From NCBI GenBank assembly GCA_004292695.1, contig RDXV01000018.1:1-46270 (forward strand): a stretch of 46,270 nucleotides of DNA. The letters are read 5' to 3'. This DNA comes from Nostocales cyanobacterium. Lineage in GTDB: Bacteria; Cyanobacteriota; Cyanobacteriia; Cyanobacteriales; Nostocaceae. The notes beneath the pieces are model-generated. The model was given only the letters and a program-made list of their open reading frames with translations. It did no database searches and was not told the DNA's origin. A program made the position numbers and the translations under genes. Shown here piece after piece: positions 8,799 to 16,391 of the stretch (positions are counted from its first letter, which is position 1; every line of letters starts with the position of its first letter).

Positions 8799-9260
8799 TT
8801 ATTCAGGTAAAAACTCCTGATTTAAACATTCATCAGTATTAAAAGGAGATTCCATAGGAAAAATACCTAAATCTAAACCTGTTTCTATAGATGCTTGTTG
8901 ACGTGCATCTTGATAACATTCTGCAAATGTTTCTAAAAAATATTTTTTGAGACTAGGACTATCTTGGAATTGTTTATTTAATCTCCGACGATGTTCAAAT
9001 ATAGTCGAAAGCCAACTTTTAGAGCGTTTTTCTGACTGATATTTATATTTTAGCAGGTGCATTAAAAGCACTACTAAATTACTTTCTAATGCTCTTTTTT
9101 CACTTCTTCCCATGCTTTCGATTTCTTCTATCAGATTTTCTAAATCAATTTCTGTAAATTTACCTGCTTTTAATTTTTTGGCGGTTATTTCTATCCACAG
9201 GTAAAAATCTTGGTTGTAAAGATTGGTGTTTGTGGTTAGTGCTAGTTGAGGTGCTGTCAT
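8799..9260 (-). CDS. DUF29 family protein
   Basis: This small alpha-helical protein of the DUF29 family is common in multiple copies in cyanobacteria and has no established function. Typical blocks are LYNQDFYLWIEITAKKLKAG, IDLENLIEEIESMGRSEKRALES, a VLLMHLLKYKYQ helix, and WLSTIFEHRRRL. The frame extends to 9293, but I prefer the ATG at 9260 (MTAPQLALTTN) because GAGGAGG lies about 12 bases upstream of it, and the family normally begins close to the YNQDFYLW block. That gives 153 aa. It opens a run of minus-strand accessory genes. Confidence 0.85.
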   Translation of the reverse strand: MTAPQLALTTNTNLYNQDFYLWIEITAKKLKAGKFTEIDLENLIEEIESMGRSEKRALESNLVVLLMHLLKYKYQSEKRSKSWLSTIFEHRRRLNKQFQDSPSLKKYFLETFAECYQDARQQASIETGLDLGIFPMESPFNTDECLNQEFLPE

Positions 9261-9329
9261 AGAATTATTTAACCTCCTCTGGTTGCTTACCAATATTATA
9301 TCTTTAAAGATTCCATGTTAACTTGTTTA

Positions 9330-9572
9330 TCATGCAACTTCAAAAGATTGACCAACGGGAATTAAATCTTGAGTTTCTTGTCTTTCTAATTTCATTTTAA
9401 TACTTTCAAATTTTCTGATTGTATCTGCATGATAAAAACGCTCTCCACAATTTTGACAAACTAAAGCATTAACTTGTAAGGTTGCGGTATTACCACCACC
9501 TTTGATAATTTCTGTAACTTTAGTTTCTAATAAGTTGCCATTACAAACAACACATTTATCAATGGGAAGCAT
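9330..9572 (-). CDS. YgiT-type zinc-finger protein, likely antitoxin
   Basis: This 80-aa protein has two CxxC pairs (C7/C10 and C39/C42) around a beta hairpin. That is the zinc-binding N-terminal domain of MqsA/YgiT-type antitoxins, without the HTH domain of full-length MqsA. It is encoded directly after the DUF4258 protein (87-bp gap), the usual arrangement for this predicted toxin-antitoxin pair in cyanobacteria. It would bind and silence the partner. The role is inferred from family and neighbourhood. Confidence 0.8.
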   Translation of the reverse strand: MLPIDKCVVCNGNLLETKVTEIIKGGGNTATLQVNALVCQNCGERFYHADTIRKFESIKMKLERQETQDLIPVGQSFEVA

Positions 9573-9659
9573 AATTTTTAACTCCTATATATTGGAACTT
9601 TTAGTAGATAAGACTTACACAGTCCTATCTAGGCTATTAATTTAGTTTAATTTAGATTC

Positions 9660-9971
9660 TCAGTCTATTTTTTTAATACGCCAATTAATCCATTCATTTG
9701 GATCGGGACGATAAACAGTAATTAGCACTGCATACCCTGTATCCTGATTATATGCCCACACACTATGAATAGGATCACCTTTCTCATTATGTCCATAAAT
9801 CAAACAACTGGGATAGGGAGTATCAGTTGGATAATCCTTGATTATCTCTCCTTGAGTGACAGAATCATAAATCCCGTCTATTAATAAGTTACGCTCCTCA
9901 GCCCTTTCTCTTGCATGACGACTAACAACTACTTGATTCAAGTTAATTGCAGCAATAATATTATTAATCAT
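9660..9971 (-). CDS. DUF4258 protein, putative toxin of the YgiT pair
   Basis: This 103-aa protein has the DUF4258 pattern: SRHARERAEERNL near residues 18-30, a YPSCLIYG strand and SVWAYNQDTGYAVLITVYRPDPNEW. The family is related to small RelE/MqsR-like RNase folds, and the conserved His/Arg cluster at the N-terminal helix (H19, R21, R23, R27) would be the probable active or RNA-binding face. It lies just upstream of the YgiT zinc-finger gene on the same strand. Toxicity has not been shown for this sequence. Confidence 0.78.
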   Translation of the reverse strand: MINNIIAAINLNQVVVSRHARERAEERNLLIDGIYDSVTQGEIIKDYPTDTPYPSCLIYGHNEKGDPIHSVWAYNQDTGYAVLITVYRPDPNEWINWRIKKID

Positions 9972-10149
9972 AAATTAGGGTTAGTTAATATAAAAGAATA
10001 GATAATATAGTGTGAATCATAACACACTTTCTTAGATTTGTGGATAGAGGATGTGTTATTTTTTCAATTAGATGGGAAGTGATCGCTCTTCACACCTAAC
10101 AGGTAAAAAGCGAACGCTCTTATAACCAATAAACAAAAGGTAATTAATC

Positions 10150-11154
10150 TTAAAAATCTTCGACAAGTCTCGGATCAGGAATACCCCAAACTGCTTCTGC
10201 ATAATCTGATAGATTCTCAAACTGATATCGATCTACCGACCAATTGGGAGTGATCGCTAAATCATATAAATCATCTTCCGAAAATACATCTTCTATTTTT
10301 TCTTGTTCTTTGATAATTTTGAAGTTTTTAAGAGCATCCCAAGGAGTAGTATTTGCATTCTCAGAGTTCCATACTTCTTCAAACTTCGTGGTTTTCATAT
10401 CTTCTTCATTTTCACAAAAACGTGAGAAAATTCTTGTGATTTCATTTTTGGCTATAGCAATTTGTTGACTTTGAGGATAATCTACAATTCCATCAAAAAA
10501 ACTCTGAATATAACGGTCGGGATATTTTATCCAATCATATAAATGTACACGACCGTCAGTATATTCAACAATTACGTCACAACCACCTGGAATATGTGAC
10601 CATTCATGTGTTCTCCATTCACGACTAACCTCAAAAATTTGTTTATACAAATATTCGGGAAGTCCTAAATAATTTACAAATACCCGATTTGGTTCTCTTG
10701 ATTTTCTTGTATGAACATTTTGAGGAATCTTTTTATTTTCTTGTGTCTGTTCTTGCTTTTGTTCAATTAGAACTTTATACTCTGCATCATCCAAAATCTC
10801 TTGTCCGATTTTCAGTAAACCGGAATCTTGCAATTTCTTCAAAGACATACTGTTAGCAATAGAAGAGAACATATTTCTAAATTTGTCTTGAATTTGCTCA
10901 GGAATATTTTGGAAACTAATCCACACTTCATCAACACATTTTCCTTTATTATTTTCTTCTAAGGAGTACCAAATAAATACTTCATGATATGCCTCAGCAT
11001 CAAATTGTTTTGCTATTTCTGGATATCTAGATTTGATTTTGGAAATATGAAAAAATATATCCTTATCTAACAAGTCTTTACTCAGACTTCTCTTGACAAA
11101 ACCAAATCCTTTATGAGAATTATACTTTTGCACATATCCACAATTTAGTTCCAT
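10150..11154 (-). CDS. Cold-shock-domain protein with unknown C-terminal region, 334 aa
   Basis: The first 75 residues or so are a cold-shock (CSD) nucleic-acid-binding domain: GYVQKYNSHKGFGFVKR carries RNP1 (KGFGFV, 15-20) and DIFFHIS (32-38) is RNP2. After a charged linker (about 130-150) comes a segment I do not recognise (about 155-334). It includes VFVNYLGLPEYLYKQIFEV, EWRTHEWSHIPGGCDVIVEY, WIKYPDRYIQSFF and a C-terminal SDYAEAVWGIPDPRLVEDF. No membrane or export signal is present. Stand-alone bacterial Csp proteins are about 70 aa, so this is a fusion. Its position between two toxin-antitoxin modules suggests a role in stress or defence RNA binding, which is inference. Confidence 0.7.
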   Translation of the reverse strand: MELNCGYVQKYNSHKGFGFVKRSLSKDLLDKDIFFHISKIKSRYPEIAKQFDAEAYHEVFIWYSLEENNKGKCVDEVWISFQNIPEQIQDKFRNMFSSIANSMSLKKLQDSGLLKIGQEILDDAEYKVLIEQKQEQTQENKKIPQNVHTRKSREPNRVFVNYLGLPEYLYKQIFEVSREWRTHEWSHIPGGCDVIVEYTDGRVHLYDWIKYPDRYIQSFFDGIVDYPQSQQIAIAKNEITRIFSRFCENEEDMKTTKFEEVWNSENANTTPWDALKNFKIIKEQEKIEDVFSEDDLYDLAITPNWSVDRYQFENLSDYAEAVWGIPDPRLVEDF

Positions 11155-11207
11155 AATTTCTCTTGATAATGATTTATTGACTGTTTAGCTTCTATCGAAC
11201 TAAATAA

Positions 11208-11231
11208 CCCAATCCGTAATTACGAATTGGG
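11208..11231. terminator. 24-bp palindrome, possible bidirectional hairpin
   Basis: CCCAATCCGTAAT followed by TACGAATTGGG is symmetric except for one base pair. It lies 54 bp upstream of the cold-shock-domain gene and downstream of hicA, so it may end hicA transcription or act as an operator. No clear U-tract is present. Confidence 0.4.
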
Positions 11232-11397
11232 TTGTTGACCTACCGCAAGAAAATTACCCAGTGCTAGGTCAGCCCAGACATACCCCGGTATTTATTTTTT
11301 TAAGAGCTATTGAGATATTTTAAATTTCTCAGTTTTAAACACCAACCATAATCAAATTCTTGTAAACTAGCAACCATTTTTTTTACCTTACCTTACC

Positions 11398-11640
11398 TTA
11401 CTTCACTAACTGTCCAACTGTTGAATAGACTTTTTTATGATGTCTGTTCAAGTCTTCCTTGGTAGCACCTAGCTGGGCTAGGATTTCGTAAAGAAGCCAA
11501 CCCCCAATTTCAGGATAAACTGGTATTGTGGTTGATCGCCCATCTGGATGCTTCCAGCGCACATGATCACCTTTTTGGCGTTTTCTTTCAAAGCCAAGAT
11601 CAGATGCAAGTCTTTCCAGTTCTCGTGTTTTTACTGGCAT
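11398..11640 (-). CDS. hicA: HicA-family toxin (mRNA interferase)
   Basis: HicA toxins are double-stranded-RNA-binding-fold ribonucleases that cut mRNA. The 80 aa show the family blocks: LGFERKRQKGDHVRWKHPDGRSTTIP, with the catalytic-type His in KGDH (about residue 25), followed by PEIGGWLLYEILAQLGATKEDL. Its usual partner, a HicB protein, lies upstream on the same strand, but 186 bp and a terminator-like hairpin separate them. HicA-HicB pairs normally overlap or nearly touch, so transcription of the two may be uncoupled here. Confidence 0.9.
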   Translation of the reverse strand: MPVKTRELERLASDLGFERKRQKGDHVRWKHPDGRSTTIPVYPEIGGWLLYEILAQLGATKEDLNRHHKKVYSTVGQLVK

Positions 11641-11736
11641 ATATTCCCCTAATTGTGGACTACGTAGACAGCACGGGAGGAAGACTTTCTTGAGGAAGGT
11701 GATGGAGTTGTCTAGGCTTTGTAGCTAGAATAACAC

Positions 11737-11773
11737 AAAAAATAATACTGCCAAACACTTAATATATTTGGCA
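11737..11773 (-). terminator. Hairpin plus T-tract after hicB
   Basis: On the minus strand TGCCAAA (11773-11767) and TTTGGCA (11755-11749) form 7-bp arms around an 11-base loop, followed by GTATTATTTTTT. It lies about 54 bp past the hicB stop, so it fits a rho-independent terminator for hicB and would separate hicB from hicA. Confidence 0.5.
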
Positions 11774-11826
11774 ATTTGTTATAAATAATGGTTTGATAGT
11801 TACTGAGAAGATGATTTTTTAGTGTG

Positions 11827-12048
11827 TTAGCTTTCACGAAAGATCCCAAGTTGAACCTCTTCAGGAAAAGGTATTCCTTCTTCTTCGTACTCTTCCAGAA
11901 TCATCTCAAATACGTCTTGTAGTTTTTTCAGGGCTTCGTGTTGTGTTTGCCCTAAAGCATGACAGCTAGGAATAGCGGGAACATAAGCCACGAAAGTACC
12001 ATTGTCATCAGGACGAATAATATTGATATAGTCTTGCAGGGATTTCAT
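11827..12048 (-). CDS. hicB: HicB-family antitoxin, short form
   Basis: This 73-aa protein has the HicB partial RNase-H-like fold: a DDNGTFVAYVPAIPSCHALGQT block (about 14-35) and the helix HEALKKLQDVFEMILEEYEEEGIPFPEE. It lacks the C-terminal HTH or RHH DNA-binding domain of longer HicB antitoxins, so it would neutralise HicA by contact rather than repress its promoter. The order hicB then hicA occurs in part of the family, but the wide gap is unusual. It could also serve another HicA in the genome. Confidence 0.82.
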   Translation of the reverse strand: MKSLQDYINIIRPDDNGTFVAYVPAIPSCHALGQTQHEALKKLQDVFEMILEEYEEEGIPFPEEVQLGIFRES

Positions 12049-12163
12049 ATTACAACCATACTCTCACTACAAATGTAACATATTATGGTTACTTATGGGG
12101 GTAAACTGTAAGTTTATGGATATTTACCAAAATTTTAAACCTGAAATGGTGAATTTTATCATT

Positions 12164-13498
12164 CTAAAGTTCTAAAGGTTTACTGCAATGTTCGAGAACT
12201 TTTTTCGCTATAAATTTTACTAATTCAATGTCGTATCCTAGTTTTTGAGCTTCTGTTGACAATGGTAGAATAAATTTTCTTTGATTAGTTGGATCATTTT
12301 TTGTATGAACTATTTGACACCGTATATCATAAATGCGAATCGCTGTTTTATTTATAATATCGCCTCCTTCACTAAGAGGACTTTCTGTAATTGTGATATC
12401 CTTCCATTTATTATAGGTTTTAAAAAACTTTCGTCTGTCTTCTTTTTCTTGAAAGAATGATTTTAGTTCTTCCGTATTCACACAGTGTTTGATAGTTAAT
12501 TTCAAGAGGTCTTTTTCATTTTGACCATGTATTGTTTCTATTATTTTATCAAACAAATCATTGATGTTACTATCTAATGTCTCTTGACATTCATAAAATG
12601 ATGGATCTTTAATTGTTTCTTTCATAATTCTTAATGCTTCCTTATCTACAAATTTAGGGAAGTAACACTCAATTACTTGGTAATAATGTAAATATTGTGA
12701 TACAGGCATTTTTTCTTCTGAAAAGGCGTGAATGTACAAAGATAGGGGAACTTCTTCATACTCATAAATTTTTTGAATATCTACTGTAGGCTTACATTGA
12801 ATTCTATTCTTAATTAAATCTCTGTTCCTTTCCGCTTTTAAATCACTAAGTGATTTAGAATATGGTCCTTGATCTGATAAATAGATTGATACTCCCGTGG
12901 AATAATTTAATTCCAAAATAAGTACAGTTGCAACTTTTTCCAAAATTTTTAAAGCCTGTTCATGGGATGAAATTGTTACTTGTTCTATACGGATACTAGA
13001 ATATTCCTTAATTTTAGGTTGAGAAATGGGGTCTTTAAGTGTTGCTAAAACTGAAAATGTTGGCGTAGATAAACCAACAGATAATTTAAGGGTTGAGTAA
13101 TTACCATCATTAATGTTAATAAATGTTCTTGAATTTTCTTCTTCATTGTTGATTTTAGGTTTAATTAATCTTTCATAAATTGAATAATGTCCTTGTGGCA
13201 TATCTTCATAGTCAATCATTGCTTCAATATACTGATCTTCTATGGAATAATAAGCATGAAAATCACTCATACCACTAATTTTCTTGATAGTTTCAAAAAA
13301 AATATCATCTTTTGGTATTAATTTTACTGTGTTATGATTAATGTAAATATCAATAGTATCATTACCAGCATTTAGCTTCAGACAAAATCCATGATTAGTA
13401 TTTTCTTGATTAAGTCGCTCTATGTCAAGATTTGCGCGTTGGCAACGTTCTTCAAATTGCTGAAGTAGTAATAAATTATCTTCTGATTCAATAGACAT
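12164..13498 (-). CDS. Large hypothetical protein with a C-terminal HEPN-like R-x4-H motif
   Basis: The 444 aa have no membrane segment or signal peptide. Residues about 1-230 are a beta-rich unknown domain. From about 255 the protein becomes helical: VPLSLYIHAFSEEKMPVSQYLHYYQVIECYFPKF is the opening helix pattern of large HEPN domains. Near the end, IYDIRCQIVHTKNDPTN contains R393-x4-H398, the catalytic R-x4-6-H motif of HEPN ribonucleases. This architecture, an unknown sensor followed by HEPN, is shared with abortive-infection proteins such as the ApeA type, but I cannot confirm membership. It heads the minus-strand block of toxin-like genes and is preceded by a 74-bp spacer after nnr. An RNase acting in phage defence is the favoured inference. 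Confidence 0.65.
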   Translation of the reverse strand: MSIESEDNLLLLQQFEERCQRANLDIERLNQENTNHGFCLKLNAGNDTIDIYINHNTVKLIPKDDIFFETIKKISGMSDFHAYYSIEDQYIEAMIDYEDMPQGHYSIYERLIKPKINNEEENSRTFININDGNYSTLKLSVGLSTPTFSVLATLKDPISQPKIKEYSSIRIEQVTISSHEQALKILEKVATVLILELNYSTGVSIYLSDQGPYSKSLSDLKAERNRDLIKNRIQCKPTVDIQKIYEYEEVPLSLYIHAFSEEKMPVSQYLHYYQVIECYFPKFVDKEALRIMKETIKDPSFYECQETLDSNINDLFDKIIETIHGQNEKDLLKLTIKHCVNTEELKSFFQEKEDRRKFFKTYNKWKDITITESPLSEGGDIINKTAIRIYDIRCQIVHTKNDPTNQRKFILPLSTEAQKLGYDIELVKFIAKKVLEHCSKPLEL

Positions 13499-13571
13499 AT
13501 TAATTTAAGAGGATGTTGTAAACCTAGATATTATAAAATATAAAACTCTCATTTAACAAAAGATGGATTTA

Positions 13572-15134
13572 TCATTTATATCCCTCCCAATTTTTGATAA
13601 CTTTCATCAAATATTGCGTCAAAGTAAACGCATCCACCCCCAATTCTGTCCTTTCCTTTACTGCTAAAATACCCCCTTGAGAATGCCACCAAGAAGCAGC
13701 AGCTACCACATCTTCAATATTCACTTGTTTATTAACAACCCGCGCCAAAATTCCCCCCATTAAACCAGTCAACACATCACCACTACCACCACGAGCTAAA
13801 GCTGACGTACTTTCAGGATTGATCCAAACGACACCTTCAGGGTTAGAAATAGCTATTCTTGCCCCTTTTAACAGCACTACAGCCCCCGTTTGTAATGCTG
13901 CCGTTTGTACTGCTTTCACCCTATCTTGATAATTAATATCAGGAAATAAACGATGAAATTCTCCAGTATGGGGAGTGAGAATTGTTGGATTTTGGCGTTT
14001 TCTTAAAGTAGGAACAGTCCCTAATTCTGCCAAGATATTCAAACCATCAGCATCTAAAATTAACGGTACATCACTATTAATTACCTGTTCCACAATTGGA
14101 GTAGCATCAGTTGTTAAACCAGGTCCACAAGCAATAGCACTAAATGAACTTAAATCAGTTTTTGGAGGTAATTGTAAATGAGAAATTGCCCCGGTTTCCG
14201 TTTCAGGACATCCAATAATTAACGCTTCTGGTAAATGGGAAACTAAAAGCGGTTTAATACTTTCCGGTACAGCAATTGATAACATCCCCACACCGGAAGC
14301 ACGCGCACCCAAACCTGTTAAAATTGCTCCCCCAGCATAACGTTTTGAACCACAAATTAATAGTAAATGTCCAGATTTATATTTATGGGTTGTGGGGGGA
14401 AGAGGTAAAGATAAAGTATCAAATACTGTGGTTTTAGTAATGCGTTTAATTTTGGGAACTTCACCTAAAATTGCATGAATATCAGCTAGAGGAATATCAA
14501 AATCAATTAATTCCGCTTTACCAATATATTCTAATGCTTGTTCTTGCAATAAACCCTGTTTCCATAAACCTAAACAAAAGGTATGAGTTGCTTTAATTGC
14601 AGTTCCTAAAACTTCCCCTGTATCTGTGTGTAAACCAGAAGGAATATCAATACTAAAAATCGGTTTATTCCAATCATTAAAATGGTTAATTGCTTCGGCA
14701 ATATTTCCGGTAATTTCTCTTTCTAAACCAAACCCAAATAACCCATCAATCAAAAAATCACAACTTGGTAATTCCGCAAGTTCTTGATAACAGGAAATAC
14801 CCAAACTTTGAGCATATTTAAAATGTTGAGAAGTTAATTCTTTGAGTTTAGTAAAAGGTTGATAAATCCAAACTTGATAACCTTGAAAATGTAACTCCCT
14901 CGCTACAACTAAAGCATCACCTCCATTGTGTCCTGGTCCGACTAAAATACCTAATTTCGATCCCCCCAACCCCCCTTGAGAAGGGGGGCTAAGAGGTATG
15001 ATAGATTTTAACCTGTTGCTAATTAAACCCGCTACCTTTTCCATCAAAGCAGCAACCGGCATTCCCGCAGCAAATATTCTTTCTTCAATGTCACGCATTT
15101 GAGCAGCAGTGACTACAAATTGTTCTTTAGTCAT
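13572..15134 (-). CDS. nnr: Bifunctional NAD(P)H-hydrate epimerase/dehydratase
   Basis: This enzyme repairs hydrated NADH and NADPH. The N-terminal epimerase (NnrE/YjeF-N, about 1-225) shows VTAAQMRDIEERIFAAGMP, GPGHNGGDALVVARELH and SIDIPSGLHTDTG. The C-terminal ADP-dependent dehydratase (NnrD, about 235-520) shows HKYKSGHLLLICGSKRYAGG, LTPHTGEFHRLF and ARGGSGDVLTGLMGG. At 520 aa it is full length. Two oddities exist. Residues about 47-60 (PLSPPSQGGLGGSK) come from a palindromic DNA repeat inserted in frame. The start codon lies in an ATGACTA heptamer repeat with no Shine-Dalgarno; conserved sequence begins at about VVTAAQM, so this start or one very close is needed. Confidence 0.95.
   Translation of the reverse strand: MTKEQFVVTAAQMRDIEERIFAAGMPVAALMEKVAGLISNRLKSIIPLSPPSQGGLGGSKLGILVGPGHNGGDALVVARELHFQGYQVWIYQPFTKLKELTSQHFKYAQSLGISCYQELAELPSCDFLIDGLFGFGLEREITGNIAEAINHFNDWNKPIFSIDIPSGLHTDTGEVLGTAIKATHTFCLGLWKQGLLQEQALEYIGKAELIDFDIPLADIHAILGEVPKIKRITKTTVFDTLSLPLPPTTHKYKSGHLLLICGSKRYAGGAILTGLGARASGVGMLSIAVPESIKPLLVSHLPEALIIGCPETETGAISHLQLPPKTDLSSFSAIACGPGLTTDATPIVEQVINSDVPLILDADGLNILAELGTVPTLRKRQNPTILTPHTGEFHRLFPDINYQDRVKAVQTAALQTGAVVLLKGARIAISNPEGVVWINPESTSALARGGSGDVLTGLMGGILARVVNKQVNIEDVVAAASWWHSQGGILAVKERTELGVDAFTLTQYLMKVIKNWEGYK
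14961..14990. repeat. Palindromic repeat inserted in frame in nnr
   Basis: The core is CCCCCCTT (14970-14977), loop GAG, AAGGGGGG (14981-14988), a perfect 8-bp-arm hairpin, preceded by a second C6 run (14962-14967). It codes for about 14 Pro/Ser/Gly-rich residues between an N-terminal helix and the GPGHNGGD loop of the epimerase domain. The sequence composition differs sharply from the AT-rich codons around it. Confidence 0.75.
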
Positions 15135-15200
15135 TAGTCATTAGTTATTAGTTATTAGTAAACATCTCCCCTATTCCCTATTCCCTATTCCCTATTCCCT
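15131..15200. repeat. Two adjacent heptamer STRR arrays
   Basis: An ATTAGTC/ATTAGTT array (15131-15159) is followed after a short gap by a TTCCCTA array (15169-15200). The first array contains the nnr start codon on the minus strand. Confidence 0.9.
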
Positions 15201-15218
15201 TCTTCAACTGATAACTGT

Positions 15219-16049
15219 TCACTGACCATAATAAACCCTAGCATTACCATAACCTAAACTCTTTAAATAATCATTCCATTGTTCCGCATCAGAACGTTCT
15301 TGAAAAGCACCCACAGCTATATGAGTTCCTCTTGGTTGATATCTCTTATAAACATTCGCATTACCACCGATTTTTTGTTGTATTTCCTGTCCAAGAAAAT
15401 CTAAATTATTGCGACTTGTAGGAATCACGACATAGTAATATTTAGTTTGAGATTGAGTAAAACTATGATTAGAACTGAAATTGTTGATAATATTCGGTGT
15501 ACTATTAATTGAGTTATTATAGGAATACTTATTATTGTCATTATTATTATTATTAGGAACTGTTGTAGAATTATAATCAAAAAGTTGCCCAGAATTAGAA
15601 GATCCAAGAATACCCGCTCCCATAATACCATTTGATGCTAATTCCCTGACTCTACGTTCAGCATTATCTGGTCGCGTGAATACACCAGATTGAATAAATT
15701 TTACACCATTAACTTCTCGAATATATGCAGAGGTTTCAATTTGTTTAATTCTTTGTAAAATCCCTCTATCATCACTATTCACATACACAATATACTTATC
15801 GAAACCTGGCGCAAATTGATTAGCTTGTGTAGTCCTATTATTTTGATTAATGGGATTATTTGTGTAAAAATCTACAATTTGATTTCCCTGTGGTTGTAAT
15901 TGTGGTAATATCTGCTGATTAGGAATCTGATATAAGTTTGGTAACGCTGTTTGTGCTTGACTAGATTGAGGAGTGAATACCAAGTATCCACCAAAAAATA
16001 AAGGACAAAGAGATAAATTAGCAAGTTGCTTTTTGATTAAGTTTGACAT
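15219..16049 (-). CDS. Secreted SPOR-like protein with Asn-rich linker
   Basis: A signal peptide (about 1-32, ending SSQAQ) is followed by a Gln/Asn-rich region. Two similar modules come next: DKYIVYVNSDDRGILQRIKQI...VNGVKFIQSGVFTRPDNAERRVREL (about 84-140) and KYYYVVIPTSRNNLDFLGQEIQQ...RYQPRGTHIAVGAFQERSDAEQWNDYLKSLG (about 204-270). Both have the SPOR-like pattern of a residue-counting strand, a G.F...A.....L helix and a closing strand, which suggests peptidoglycan association. A low-complexity Asn/Ser linker (about 165-202) encoded by ATT/AAT codons separates them. At 276 aa it resembles cyanobacterial SPOR-domain-like hypotheticals. It is located in the periplasm or cell wall by inference. 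Confidence 0.75.
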   Translation of the reverse strand: MSNLIKKQLANLSLCPLFFGGYLVFTPQSSQAQTALPNLYQIPNQQILPQLQPQGNQIVDFYTNNPINQNNRTTQANQFAPGFDKYIVYVNSDDRGILQRIKQIETSAYIREVNGVKFIQSGVFTRPDNAERRVRELASNGIMGAGILGSSNSGQLFDYNSTTVPNNNNNDNNKYSYNNSINSTPNIINNFSSNHSFTQSQTKYYYVVIPTSRNNLDFLGQEIQQKIGGNANVYKRYQPRGTHIAVGAFQERSDAEQWNDYLKSLGYGNARVYYGQ

Positions 16050-16391
16050 ATTTCTTTACTAAGAATCATTAAAGTTTTCCGTTAGTACAATATAGCTTAA
16101 CAAGTATTAAAAATACCTAAATCCCTGTAAGGCAAAACTTACAGATATGATAAATTTTCAACTATGAATTGAGTTATACCGTACTAACTTTTATTTTAAT
16201 CAGTGCAGAGAAAATTACAGAGATGGGTAAAACCCCAAACTGGAGGAAAATGATGGAAAATTCCAGATCAAAATCTCACACAGTTAAACCCCCACAGGAC
16301 TTGTGCTACAATCGGAAAGTATTTTGCTTTGTGCTGAAATCAAAACCTTTAAGCAAATAATCAGTAACAAGCACTGTTACAAGTGTGAATT
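16050..16391. other. Divergent intergenic region upstream of mnmA
   Basis: This 342-bp spacer holds a 63-codon frame (16169-16360) that I judge not to be a gene, and a likely mnmA promoter at 16284-16312. Nothing else is recognisable. Confidence 0.5.
16284..16312 (+). promoter_or_regulatory. Putative mnmA promoter
   Basis: TTAAAC (16284-16289) and TACAAT (16307-16312) are separated by 17 bp, a sigma-70-type arrangement about 80 bp upstream of the mnmA start. Confidence 0.4.

Noticed and set aside
16169-16360. 63-codon frame before mnmA
   Set aside because: It has a non-ATG-like context, no Shine-Dalgarno, and overlaps the likely mnmA promoter; the composition is not protein-like.
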